From Hallella mizrahii (GTDB lineage: Bacteria; Bacteroidota; Bacteroidia; Bacteroidales; Bacteroidaceae): 64,000 nt of DNA. The notes beneath the pieces are model-generated. The model did not search any database. It was not told the origin of the DNA and worked only from the letters and a program-made list of their open reading frames with translations. The stretch covers positions 176,844-240,843 of the forward strand of contig NZ_VUNG01000001.1 of NCBI RefSeq assembly GCF_009695775.1, given 5' to 3'. Positions 46,119 through 53,417 of the stretch are shown here, piece after piece (position 1 is the stretch's first letter; each line of letters begins with the position of its first letter). Both the position numbers and the translations under genes were made by a program.

Positions 46119-46699
46119 TTCAGTTTAAACACGACCTGCTTGTTCACATTGTCCACAGAATAGGATGGTGCACGGTCTAGGACTTCGTTGCCCAATAGCA
46201 AGGGAGCCTGAGCGTTATTTGAGACAGTTGCCTTAACATTGTAACAGACTATCTTATTTCCAATGACAAGTTGACGAAGATTGATGACCATATTCTCAAC
46301 GATTCTTCCATCAGCTATTTGTGATTGCGCAACACCCAAAAAGTCTTCTTGTGAGAAGCACCCTTTCTCATAAAGATAACGGGCCTCCGCAATGGAAATA
46401 AGTGTCGTAGAGCACCCACTGTCCAAAATCATGGGTACAGTAAACTCATCGTTAACGGTAACATCAACTAACTTCACACCCCCTTGCTCTGTAAATGGCA
46501 CTGCTATTGTATTTTCGTCTTTTGCATATTCCACTTCTATGCTGTCATAGACATCTTGAACAGAAGGAGGCTCTACTTTCGTGGCTGTAGTATCAGAAAT
46601 ATCTGTGTCGTAGAAAACAATATTCTTTTTTTTCTTGCTTTCGCAAGAAAATAAGATGAGAACACAACAGCATAGTACCAATAGTAAAATTCTGTTCAT
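46115..46699 (-). CDS. Lipoprotein retropepsin-like aspartic protease
   Basis: A 194-residue lipoprotein (MNRILLLVLCCCVLILFSCE, lipid Cys19). The protease fold starts after residue 60: hydrophobic strands and MILDSGCSTTLISIAEA hold the DSG active site (Asp93) expected of clan AA retropepsins; the flap is near ADGR (129-132) and the closing LLLGNEVLDR (167-176) matches the ILLG-x2-hydrophobic motif. One active Asp per chain means it should act as a dimer. It sits outside the cell membrane within the accessory operon and could cut one of its partners. Gap to the next gene is essentially nil (start codon overlap with stop). Confidence 0.8.
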   Translation of the reverse strand: MNRILLLVLCCCVLILFSCESKKKKNIVFYDTDISDTTATKVEPPSVQDVYDSIEVEYAKDENTIAVPFTEQGGVKLVDVTVNDEFTVPMILDSGCSTTLISIAEARYLYEKGCFSQEDFLGVAQSQIADGRIVENMVINLRQLVIGNKIVCYNVKATVSNNAQAPLLLGNEVLDRAPSYSVDNVNKQVVFKLN

Positions 46700-46700
46700 G

Positions 46701-48128
46701 CTAATTATTTACTGTCACTGGACACGATTTGAACTTACCATTAACTACATACGCAATCGTCAACTTTTTCTTTGTAAAGTTTCTTGGAATAGATAACTTA
46801 GCTTTCCCATTGACGGTTTTTGAAAACTTAACATCTTGATCAGAGCACCAATCGCCTTCCGGGATATCACTTGTAGAGTTGTTTGTCGATTCAGGCTTTA
46901 TTGTAATATCATATTCCTTGCCTTTCTTCAAGCTGCCACTTATTCCTTTTCCTTTTATGTCTATTCTCCAATGATTAGGATCGAACTCTGAATCAGCTTG
47001 CGATTGCTCTGCAGCTTGCCCACCCTGAAAAGAAGCATCCAAAGAATCCAGCCGTGTGTTCACAGCAGTCAGATCTTTACCTAACTGTGCACTTTGTCTC
47101 CACATCAGAGCGTTAGTTACAATCAATAATAAGATTATCACCAATAAAAGCAAAACTCTACCTAAGGCAAATTTGTGATTAGAATGGTTCTTCGCTTCTG
47201 TTAATTTAGTTTTATCCTTATCAGAAATCGACATAGTGTAATCACTGCTATTGAGCATGTCTTTCAAAGACTTCAAGATACGCTGTTTTTCTGCCTTTTC
47301 TTGACTCAGTTTCACATTTACTGATTCAATTTCCTTTTGCATTCTATCTTTGTCCTTTTGTAAACGGCCAAGCTCTTCCTTGAGGCTCTTAGTACCTACA
47401 TGCAGTTCTCTTTCTTTCTGTTCCGATTGCCGTCTCAATTCGACAACCCGCTCATTATACTGACATTCAGCCTTTTGTAATTCTTGCGAATACTGCTGTT
47501 GTGCTTGTTTTAGTTTGTTTTCATATTTACTTTGCAAGAGCATCTCTGCATCAGATGCATAGTAGGTTGAAACCTTTAATGAGTCAGAATTAACAAGGAT
47601 TCTCTTAGCAACGGACTCCGTGCATTCCATAAGATTGACACATTTAAAGCCTTTCCCGCCGCTGACTTGATCAATAGCCTGCAAATCACTGCCTGATGTG
47701 AACGTGCCAATTGTATCAATAATTCTCTTGTTGTAATCTTCTAACTTATCGCCAACATCCTTGAAGTCCGACACAAGATACTTAATCAGCTTACCATTGT
47801 CAGAGACAAGAGTCCCTACACATAACTTTTTATATACGCCTTTCAGTATCGAGTAAATGTTCTGAATGTCCCCATAGTAGTAATTCATCCGCAGCGTGAT
47901 GCCAAGATAAGAACCATCACGCCCGTCATGGGCACTTACATTGTTACATTTGACGAAAGTGTAGAACATTTTATTTGCTACACGCTCTACTTTCATGAAT
48001 TCCGGCACGTCCCACTCTCCTTGATTGTAGAATGTTTGCAAATAAGCCTTATCCTGCTCGTCCACATTTCCACACAACTTAAGGCCAGCAGGAACTCCGT
48101 GAAAAATGACTATTACTTGAAAACTCAT
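46701..48128 (-). CDS. Sensor-coiled-coil-TM protein
   Basis: A 475-residue protein. The cytosolic N-terminal domain (1-195; GSYLGITLRMNYYYGDIQNI) has the same plan as that of the MORN protein in this operon. A long coiled coil (about 198-292, KYENKLKQAQQQYSQELQKA onward) is followed by a transmembrane helix (about 322-342, ALGRVLLLLVIILLLIVTNA) and a C-terminal outer domain of about 90 residues (DPNHWRIDIKGKGISGSLKK to KLTIAYVVNGKFKSCPVTVN) with a beta-sandwich pattern. It starts 3 bp from the GTPase-like gene stop. The domain resembles N-terminal sensors of GTPase-linked conflict systems, but that assignment is from memory. Confidence 0.75.
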   Translation of the reverse strand: MSFQVIVIFHGVPAGLKLCGNVDEQDKAYLQTFYNQGEWDVPEFMKVERVANKMFYTFVKCNNVSAHDGRDGSYLGITLRMNYYYGDIQNIYSILKGVYKKLCVGTLVSDNGKLIKYLVSDFKDVGDKLEDYNKRIIDTIGTFTSGSDLQAIDQVSGGKGFKCVNLMECTESVAKRILVNSDSLKVSTYYASDAEMLLQSKYENKLKQAQQQYSQELQKAECQYNERVVELRRQSEQKERELHVGTKSLKEELGRLQKDKDRMQKEIESVNVKLSQEKAEKQRILKSLKDMLNSSDYTMSISDKDKTKLTEAKNHSNHKFALGRVLLLLVIILLLIVTNALMWRQSAQLGKDLTAVNTRLDSLDASFQGGQAAEQSQADSEFDPNHWRIDIKGKGISGSLKKGKEYDITIKPESTNNSTSDIPEGDWCSDQDVKFSKTVNGKAKLSIPRNFTKKKLTIAYVVNGKFKSCPVTVNN

Positions 48129-48131
48129 AAT

Positions 48132-49082
48132 CTATCCTCTAATCATTTTCATTAGTTTCTTCCACAAGGCTTCCGGGTATGCATCATCACTCGGTGTGTA
48201 GGTAGTACCTCCATCGACTTTCTGATTATAGCCGCCCGTACAGAAGCGCACCAAGTCACAGTTGTAAGTCTTCCAAAATCTTGTAATTGGATTCAAATTC
48301 TTAAATGGCTCAAAGATACCCGGGAAGAGATCTGCGACTTCCTTTATGGTGTCTGAAGTTGTTTCTGCATTTGCCAAGTCCACCTTGTTATATACAAACA
48401 GGACTTTCCCTTTGCTTCCAAGACTCTTGCTGAGTTTTTTGATATTATCCACATAATTGCGTCTAATCTCATCATTCTCCCAGTTGGGTTCCAGCATCAC
48501 CGCCCACACCTTTCGGTTATTGCTGCGCATGATTCTTTGGACATAAGGAGGGTAAGGCACCCCGATATTACCAGGGGCGAAATAGTGCTCCCCAGGAGCC
48601 TCCAAAATTTGACAAAGCGGATGGCCATTTGCAGTCAACACCTTGACCAACATGAAACTAATAATAGACGTACTTTTAGCTGCATCATTAGAAGAGATAA
48701 TGTAGTCAAACCCATCACAGAGATTTTTATACCCACCATCCTGTGAATCGCGAAAACTTTTGTCTGGCACTATCTGATAACCTTTATCCTTGAGATAACG
48801 TGCAAGTCTGACAAGAGTCATGGTCTTTCCACACGCAGGAGGACCGTAGAGAATGACAATAGGAGTATCGTGGTCAGCTATTGTAACGGTGATAGCATTG
48901 GGGTCGGTCGAAGAATTGGATGAAGAAGAAGTATTCTCCATAGGAGAATGGGTGGATGTAGATGGAGCGAGATTATCTACTCCACCCGTCGCAGGAATTC
49001 TCTGTCCATTTTCCAATCGATCTCCATTAGGAGAAGAGGACTGAGCATTGCTCGGTGTCGAGCTGTTTATTTCTACTGGCAT
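48132..49082 (-). CDS. GTPase-like P-loop protein with S/T/N-rich N-terminus
   Basis: A 316-residue cytoplasmic protein. The first 60 residues are low-complexity Ser/Thr/Asn/Pro. The P-loop is GPPACGKT (80-87); LEAPGEHYF (160-168) is in the place of the DxxG switch II, with Glu for Asp; NKVD (232-235) is the guanine-specificity motif. So it is most likely a GTPase of the TRAFAC class related to those of prokaryotic conflict clusters. An ATG at 49,082 was chosen over upstream frames. It overlaps neither neighbour and lies between the membrane protein and a sensor protein, so it is the likely nucleotide switch of the operon. Confidence 0.8.
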   Translation of the reverse strand: MPVEINSSTPSNAQSSSPNGDRLENGQRIPATGGVDNLAPSTSTHSPMENTSSSSNSSTDPNAITVTIADHDTPIVILYGPPACGKTMTLVRLARYLKDKGYQIVPDKSFRDSQDGGYKNLCDGFDYIISSNDAAKSTSIISFMLVKVLTANGHPLCQILEAPGEHYFAPGNIGVPYPPYVQRIMRSNNRKVWAVMLEPNWENDEIRRNYVDNIKKLSKSLGSKGKVLFVYNKVDLANAETTSDTIKEVADLFPGIFEPFKNLNPITRFWKTYNCDLVRFCTGGYNQKVDGGTTYTPSDDAYPEALWKKLMKMIRG

Positions 49083-49104
49083 AGTATATGTTTTTATGAA
49101 GTGA

Positions 49105-50160
49105 TTATTCTGTTTTCTTGAAAGCCATGTCAAAGAAGATGAAAGCAGCGAGGTCAACAAGTATTGAGATGAGAATCCAGAACACAAACGACAAACCGCC
49201 TTGTCTTCCTTTCAAGAAATCGACCCAAACATCATAGACACTAAGCAATCGCGACACTTTTGTCTGGGGATTGCTCGCTGTATACGACTCTTTGTCTTCG
49301 TTATTTTTGAAATTAACAAATTGGCTGTACATCTTGATAGTACTATAGCCTTGATTAATTTTATCGCACACCATCTTAATATCTTCTGCATCATTCACAT
49401 CGATATTATCATTGCTGATGTTTTCCTTGACTATGTCAAGATTCTTATAGTCCCGTTCTGCCATCTTTTTATAATTGTCGTTGGCAGGTGTCATCTCATT
49501 AATGATATTTTTTTCTTTGGCATCGCGAAGCGTATAAATCATCTTGCGATACTCACGACAAAGTATTTCCCGCTCTTGCTGAGAAGTGCCCTTAAAAGAC
49601 AATGGCTTAATCTCTGGGACATCCAACAAGGAAGCAAACTCATTAAGAATGGCTTTGGCACGGGGTCCGTTTCCAGGATTAGCTTCATTGCGAATTTCTG
49701 CTTCAAGTTGTCCTAACTTTACGTTCACTTGGTTTCTAAAGTCCGTGACTTTTGCGTTGATCTTATCTTCTGTTACAGTTCCATCTTTTATTTGAGCGAG
49801 ATAGCCTTGTGTTGTTGTTATCTCATTGCTTACTCGATCATTGATGAGGTTACGATAGAAGAAAGTGTGGGTATTTGTTGGCATACTGCAAAAGAGCCAA
49901 AACACAATAACCAATACTGTACCAAGCACAAGATGCGTGCCCCGATTCTCCATGTACACATCTTGGTTGAAGCTATCGAGCATCATCTTGAAGCCTATAG
50001 ATGCTATGATGAAGAAACCTATGGCTATGGCATAGCAGAAAAATATGGGCCATGTTGCCAACAAAAGGTGAAGCGACTCGGCTGTAGCCCAACAGCTAAC
50101 AGCACCAAATAGTAAGAAGCCAATGAGCGAGAGAATCTTCTTATAGTTTGTACTATCCAT
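49105..50160 (-). CDS. Four-helix membrane protein with central soluble domain
   Basis: A 351-residue protein. Transmembrane helices at about residues 9-27 (LSLIGFLLFGAVSCWATAE), 33-55 (LLATWPIFFCYAIAIGFFII), 78-95 (LVLGTVLVIVFWLFCSMP) and 325-345 (FVFWILISILVDLAAFIFFD). Between helices 3 and 4 lies a helical domain (about 100-310, Asn/Asp/Glu/Lys-rich). No catalytic motif is seen. It is encoded 15 bp after upxY and 22 bp before the GTPase-like gene. The plan suits a membrane receptor or channel gate for the GTPase; this is inference. Confidence 0.75.
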   Translation of the reverse strand: MDSTNYKKILSLIGFLLFGAVSCWATAESLHLLLATWPIFFCYAIAIGFFIIASIGFKMMLDSFNQDVYMENRGTHLVLGTVLVIVFWLFCSMPTNTHTFFYRNLINDRVSNEITTTQGYLAQIKDGTVTEDKINAKVTDFRNQVNVKLGQLEAEIRNEANPGNGPRAKAILNEFASLLDVPEIKPLSFKGTSQQEREILCREYRKMIYTLRDAKEKNIINEMTPANDNYKKMAERDYKNLDIVKENISNDNIDVNDAEDIKMVCDKINQGYSTIKMYSQFVNFKNNEDKESYTASNPQTKVSRLLSVYDVWVDFLKGRQGGLSFVFWILISILVDLAAFIFFDMAFKKTE

Positions 50161-50175
50161 AATTATTTAAATGTA

Positions 50176-50874
50176 TTAAAACTCAATTGTTTTCATTCTG
50201 ATAAACGCTTTGGGTATATACGCGGTGGTGATGCAGCCTATTCCGTCAAGTTCGACGACGACACGTTGCTGGCGGGAGACGCGGGCTACACGGCCCTCAA
50301 TGCCTCGAAAGTCGCCATCGGTGACAACGACATGGTCGCCACTTTTGAAATGGCACTGGGAGCGGTCGACGAAGAGAATGTGGTCGTTGTCGATGCTCGT
50401 CAAATGGATGAAATTATCCATCTGCTTATCGGGGACGATGAGCGGTGGGTTCTTGCCGTCGGCATTGGTGCGGAAGTGGTCGTAGTAGTAGCTGAGGTAG
50501 GCGTTGCCAGGTGCAGCGAGCGCAAAGCCCATCTCTCCCTTGGTTGCATGGGCAAAGAGCAGATTGGGGATAAGCGGTTCACGCACTCGCTTTTTCTTGC
50601 CGTTCATCTCCTTCTCAGCATCATGCATGGCAAGGTAAGTGTCAAAGCCCAAATCTTCCAGCCAGTCCTTAGCTGCCTGTTCGTGATGGTAAGCCACACG
50701 CAGGACGAACCATTGCTTTATCTGCTCCTGTTGTCGTGTGTCACCAAGTTCATGTGGGGCGTTCTCCACCGACACCCCATTCTTGTACTGACTGGGGAAC
50801 GTGCGAGGGGTAAGCCGCGCACCGGAAAGGAGATTGCCGCCTTCTCGGATGTACACATTAGACAACGTGTCCAT
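50176..50874 (-). CDS. upxY: UpxY-family NusG-paralogue antiterminator
   Basis: A 232-residue transcription antiterminator. After a variable N-terminus (about 1-50) comes the NGN domain (QWFVLRVAYHHEQAAKDWLE, REPLIPNLLFAHA) and a KOW domain at the C-terminus (GDHVVVTDGDFRGIEGRVAR, QQRVVVELDGIG). UpxY proteins of Bacteroides ride RNA polymerase and let it pass terminators within their own loci, usually capsule operons. Here it heads a nine-gene operon without sugar genes. An intrinsic terminator sits 28 bases before its start codon, as expected for self-controlled antitermination. Confidence 0.9.
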   Translation of the reverse strand: MDTLSNVYIREGGNLLSGARLTPRTFPSQYKNGVSVENAPHELGDTRQQEQIKQWFVLRVAYHHEQAAKDWLEDLGFDTYLAMHDAEKEMNGKKKRVREPLIPNLLFAHATKGEMGFALAAPGNAYLSYYYDHFRTNADGKNPPLIVPDKQMDNFIHLTSIDNDHILFVDRSQCHFKSGDHVVVTDGDFRGIEGRVARVSRQQRVVVELDGIGCITTAYIPKAFIRMKTIEF

Positions 50875-50895
50875 AGGTTATCTTTTAGGCACATG

Positions 50896-50930
50896 AAAAA
50901 AGCGTGGAACCCTTGTCACTCGTTCCACAC
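50896..50930 (-). terminator. Leader attenuator upstream of upxY
   Basis: On the minus strand GTGTGGAAC (50,930-50,922), 11-base loop, GTTCCACGC (50,910-50,902): nine pairs including one G.U, followed by six U (50,901-50,896). It lies 22-56 bases before the upxY start and should end most transcripts unless read through. Confidence 0.75.
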
Positions 50931-51010
50931 TTCGAGGCTCTGGTATTGCCCATTACTGTCAGAACGAGCAACGCAGAAGCCCACGCCTGTATGTATATCG
51001 CACCTTTGGC

Positions 51011-51043
51011 ATACCTTATATATAACATAATATAATAAGGTAT
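51011..51043 (-). other. Palindrome in the upxY leader
   Basis: ATACCTTAT (51,011-51,019) and ATAAGGTAT (51,035-51,043) are inverted copies around a 15-base AT-rich loop. In RNA it gives a 9-bp hairpin and could be a pause or loading site for UpxY. Confidence 0.5.
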
Positions 51044-51322
51044 ACCTCCGGCTGGTGATTACACACCCATGGACATCTACCGCTGCCATGTTCTTTGACT
51101 GATTTGAAACTTGCTAGATTTCGAAGTGTCAAGAACAAAGCGTCAAGTAAACGCCTTAATCATATATATGTTACCCACAGTCAAGCCGCTCCTCATGAGC
51201 AACTCTTCCCCACCCTCTACGGCCTTCTGCTTTGGCAGACGACCACAAGGGACGCACTCTGCGTTCGACGGACTGCCACACCCTGCATCAGCCGATAAGG
51301 TTTCGGACGTGGTTAACATTGG

Positions 51323-51353
51323 CAAATTTATGAAGAAATATTGAAAATGCAAA
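51323..51353 (-). promoter_or_regulatory. Promoter of the accessory operon
   Basis: On the minus strand TTTG (51,353-51,350), 19-base spacer, TAAATTTG (51,330-51,323): full consensus. Transcription would start near 51,316, leaving a leader of about 440 bases before upxY. Confidence 0.6.
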
Positions 51354-51535
51354 ATAATAAGAAAGGTTTTTTTGAAGCCAATGAGAAAAAAGATGTTTTG
51401 CTTTGCTGCGTGTCTCAATGCTCTCTCAAATCGATGAATTTCCCTCAGACCACTTACAGATCACATAGAGGTCTTAACAGACCACATAGGAATTCTAAAA
51501 TATCCTAATAGACAATAAGTTATTATTGCGTTATA

Positions 51536-51566
51536 TTGTAAAATTGAAACTAAATTCCTATTTTTG
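51536..51566 (+). promoter_or_regulatory. Promoter of the 413-residue gene
   Basis: TTG (51,536-51,538), 20-base spacer and TATTTTTG (51,559-51,566) match the Bacteroidota consensus, 67 bases before the ATG. Confidence 0.6.
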
Positions 51567-51633
51567 TAAACGATAAGAATAGAGCCGACCCTAAAAAGAG
51601 CCGACTTTTTTAGTATGAAGCAATTGATTGGAC

Positions 51634-52875
51634 ATGGATAAAAATGAAAGAGAAGTCATCAGACAAAGGAGAGATGAAGCCATTGCGTTTGTGAATGCTG
51701 AGATGACAGGGAAAAAGAAAAGGTATACCGCTTTCGTAAAGGAGATTGAGGGCACTTCTTTGGAAGGGGGCGCACCGGGAATGGAGAAGCTGTGTGCTTT
51801 GATGTCGAGATGCCTTCCACAAGATTGCAAAACGATGCTTGAAACTGCCTTCCGCGTCTTCTTCGGTGATGGCATCGGAAATGAACTTGAAGACACATTC
51901 GATGCCAAGAAGTATGACAACCTTATCCAGGAGTGTGTTGTCAACCGTAGAACCATTGCGGTCAACTTTAACGGGGACATATCGCTTACCGACAAGAAAG
52001 AGGAACCGTTCGATGGGCTGTATCTGGATATAGAGGAATACGAGAAGCTGAAAAACAGCATTCCGCCGATGATGCGGCAATCATTTATCGATACATTGTC
52101 CTTTATGTTTGAGACAGAGGCGGAACTAAAGGAATACATGACGGCCATGAACAATTGCATCATGTTCCTTTACGTAGTCTTGGGCGTAAACGTCCCGACC
52201 ATGTTCGAGAATCTGCGGACGATCGTCCGTGAAGAAAAAGACGAGACAGCCATCTTCGCCTACTACTATATATTCAAAGACAGGGGACTGCAGAAAGTGG
52301 CAAAGCTGCTGCCGTCCATTCTGCTGACCGGCGAGGCAGGATACCCGGGACTCGGGATATTCAGTGGGATCATCGGCCATTTTGTCTCTGCCTCTACTGC
52401 CATGGGCATTCATGACAAAAGCTCATGGAGGGAAGTGATGGATGAAACAGACAGTGATGATTTGTGGAAAGAGGTGGCTAACGCTCTGCGCTATGCCGAG
52501 GATAACCACGGACAGAAGAAAGCGTTGGTGTCATTGGAAGACACGCTGAAAGACAACACACACGGAGAAATCATGCTGGCGATAGGACAGTTCACAAAAG
52601 AGTATGACGAGTCCATTGCCATGGCCTATCTGCTCATAGCACTTGAAAGGACCAGCAGCATGAAGAGACATTACCCCTTCTCCACCTTTGTTGAAGCTGT
52701 CAACAAGCGGTTCGGAAAAGAATACACCTATCAGAAAGCACAGAGACGCTACAGTGAAATCAGCAGTATGCCCGGCATGCTGAAGGAGAAAAAGAACAGC
52801 ATGAAGAAAGCTAAGAAGATCATTGAGGAATGGAAGGAGGTATTCCTCAACTGCAATATCGACGATTCCTTATAG
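51634..52875 (+). CDS. 413-residue protein of unknown function, element-associated
   Basis: A soluble, mostly helical protein; the ATG at 51,634 is preferred to an in-frame TTG six bases upstream. No membrane segment or catalytic motif was recognised. Segments such as NCIMFLYVVLGVNVPTMFEN, IFAYYYIFKDRGLQKVAKLL and AGYPGLGIFSGIIGHFVSAS suggest a helical-repeat core, and the C-terminus is Lys-rich (MLKEKKNSMKKAKKIIEEWK). It may belong to an uncharacterised family that travels with Bacteroidota mobilisable elements. It is monocistronic with its own promoter and terminator and lies just before the replication genes. Confidence 0.75.
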   Translation: MDKNEREVIRQRRDEAIAFVNAEMTGKKKRYTAFVKEIEGTSLEGGAPGMEKLCALMSRCLPQDCKTMLETAFRVFFGDGIGNELEDTFDAKKYDNLIQECVVNRRTIAVNFNGDISLTDKKEEPFDGLYLDIEEYEKLKNSIPPMMRQSFIDTLSFMFETEAELKEYMTAMNNCIMFLYVVLGVNVPTMFENLRTIVREEKDETAIFAYYYIFKDRGLQKVAKLLPSILLTGEAGYPGLGIFSGIIGHFVSASTAMGIHDKSSWREVMDETDSDDLWKEVANALRYAEDNHGQKKALVSLEDTLKDNTHGEIMLAIGQFTKEYDESIAMAYLLIALERTSSMKRHYPFSTFVEAVNKRFGKEYTYQKAQRRYSEISSMPGMLKEKKNSMKKAKKIIEEWKEVFLNCNIDDSL

Positions 52876-52902
52876 CTGCAATATACCATAATACATAAAG
52901 GG

Positions 52903-52940
52903 AAAAGCAATGGACTCACAGAGACTCCATTGCTTTTTTT
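52903..52940 (+). terminator. Terminator of the 413-residue gene
   Basis: AAAAGCAATGGA (52,903-52,914) and TCCATTGCTTTT (52,926-52,937) form a perfect 12-bp stem ending in a T-run: intrinsic terminator. Confidence 0.92.
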
Positions 52941-52980
52941 GTTGCTGTATAAACTGTACAGAGGCTCAATGACATTCTAT

Positions 52981-53047
52981 TTTTTGGTACAAAAAATTAA
53001 AGTGCTTTTCATTGTACCAAAAAGCCCGGAAAAGCCTGTTACCTTTG
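52981..53047 (+). promoter_or_regulatory. Promoter and operator of the replication operon
   Basis: TTTTTGGTAC (52,981-52,990) and GTACCAAAAA (53,014-53,023) are perfect 10-bp inverted repeats; TACCTTTG (53,040-53,047) is a -7 box. The right arm overlaps the expected -33 position, as for a repressor site. The start codon is at 53,076. Confidence 0.55.
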
Positions 53048-53075
53048 CAGCGAAATTTAATCTTATTACTACCAC

Positions 53076-53417
53076 ATGAAACATGTATTTACTTTCGAGA
53101 CTTTATTGCAGACACCCGTCTGCATGATGACCGGAGAGCAGCTCGCTTTCCTTGTTACTAACCTGCCACTGCTCAACAAGCAAGCTAACAAGGCTTCCTC
53201 GGATGAGGGGGCAGCGAAACCACGCCGACTGGTGTACGGCATCAAGGGTATCGCCGACACCTTCGGCTGCAGCATCCCCACCGCCAACCGCATCAAGAAG
53301 AGTGGCGTCATCGATGATGCCATCACGCAGGTGGGGCGTAAGATCGTCGTGGATGCTGACCTGGCACTCGAACTGGCGGCAAACGCCAAAAAACAAGGAA
53401 AGGAGGTGGCGTCATGA
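53076..53417 (+). CDS. DUF3853-like helix-turn-helix protein
   Basis: A 113-residue protein with a C-terminal MerR/excisionase-type HTH (RLVYGIKGIADTFGCSIPTA, NRIKKSGVIDDAITQVGRKI, VVDADLALELAANAKKQ). The N-terminal half (TPVCMMTGEQLAFLV) matches the DUF3853 pattern of Bacteroidota mobile elements. It could act as excisionase, replication control or repressor of the operon promoter. Its TGA overlaps the next ATG (ATGA), which couples translation with the helicase. Confidence 0.8.
   Translation: MKHVFTFETLLQTPVCMMTGEQLAFLVTNLPLLNKQANKASSDEGAAKPRRLVYGIKGIADTFGCSIPTANRIKKSGVIDDAITQVGRKIVVDADLALELAANAKKQGKEVAS

Larger units (their letters stand above)
50875..51633 (-). other. Long leader and divergent intergenic region
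   Basis: No protein gene is supported. The region has, in minus-strand order, a promoter (51,353-51,323), a GC-rich segment (about 51,155-51,310) with a small hairpin (ACGCA-CTC-TGCGT), a palindrome at 51,011-51,043 and the attenuator at 50,902-50,930. Toward the plus-strand side, 51,440-51,495 holds three short repeats of CAGACCAC(A/T)TA type, and the promoter of the next gene. Confidence 0.6.

Noticed and set aside
40951..50874. Type VI secretion or capsule locus
   Set aside because: No Tss/Hcp/VgrG-like proteins and no glycosyltransferases or Wzx/Wzy were recognised despite the UpxY gene.
51143..51418. 91-codon minus-strand frame in the upxY leader
   Set aside because: Its start lies upstream of the predicted transcription start and its later part is the GC-rich leader block; no family recognised. 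Kept only as possible RNA element.
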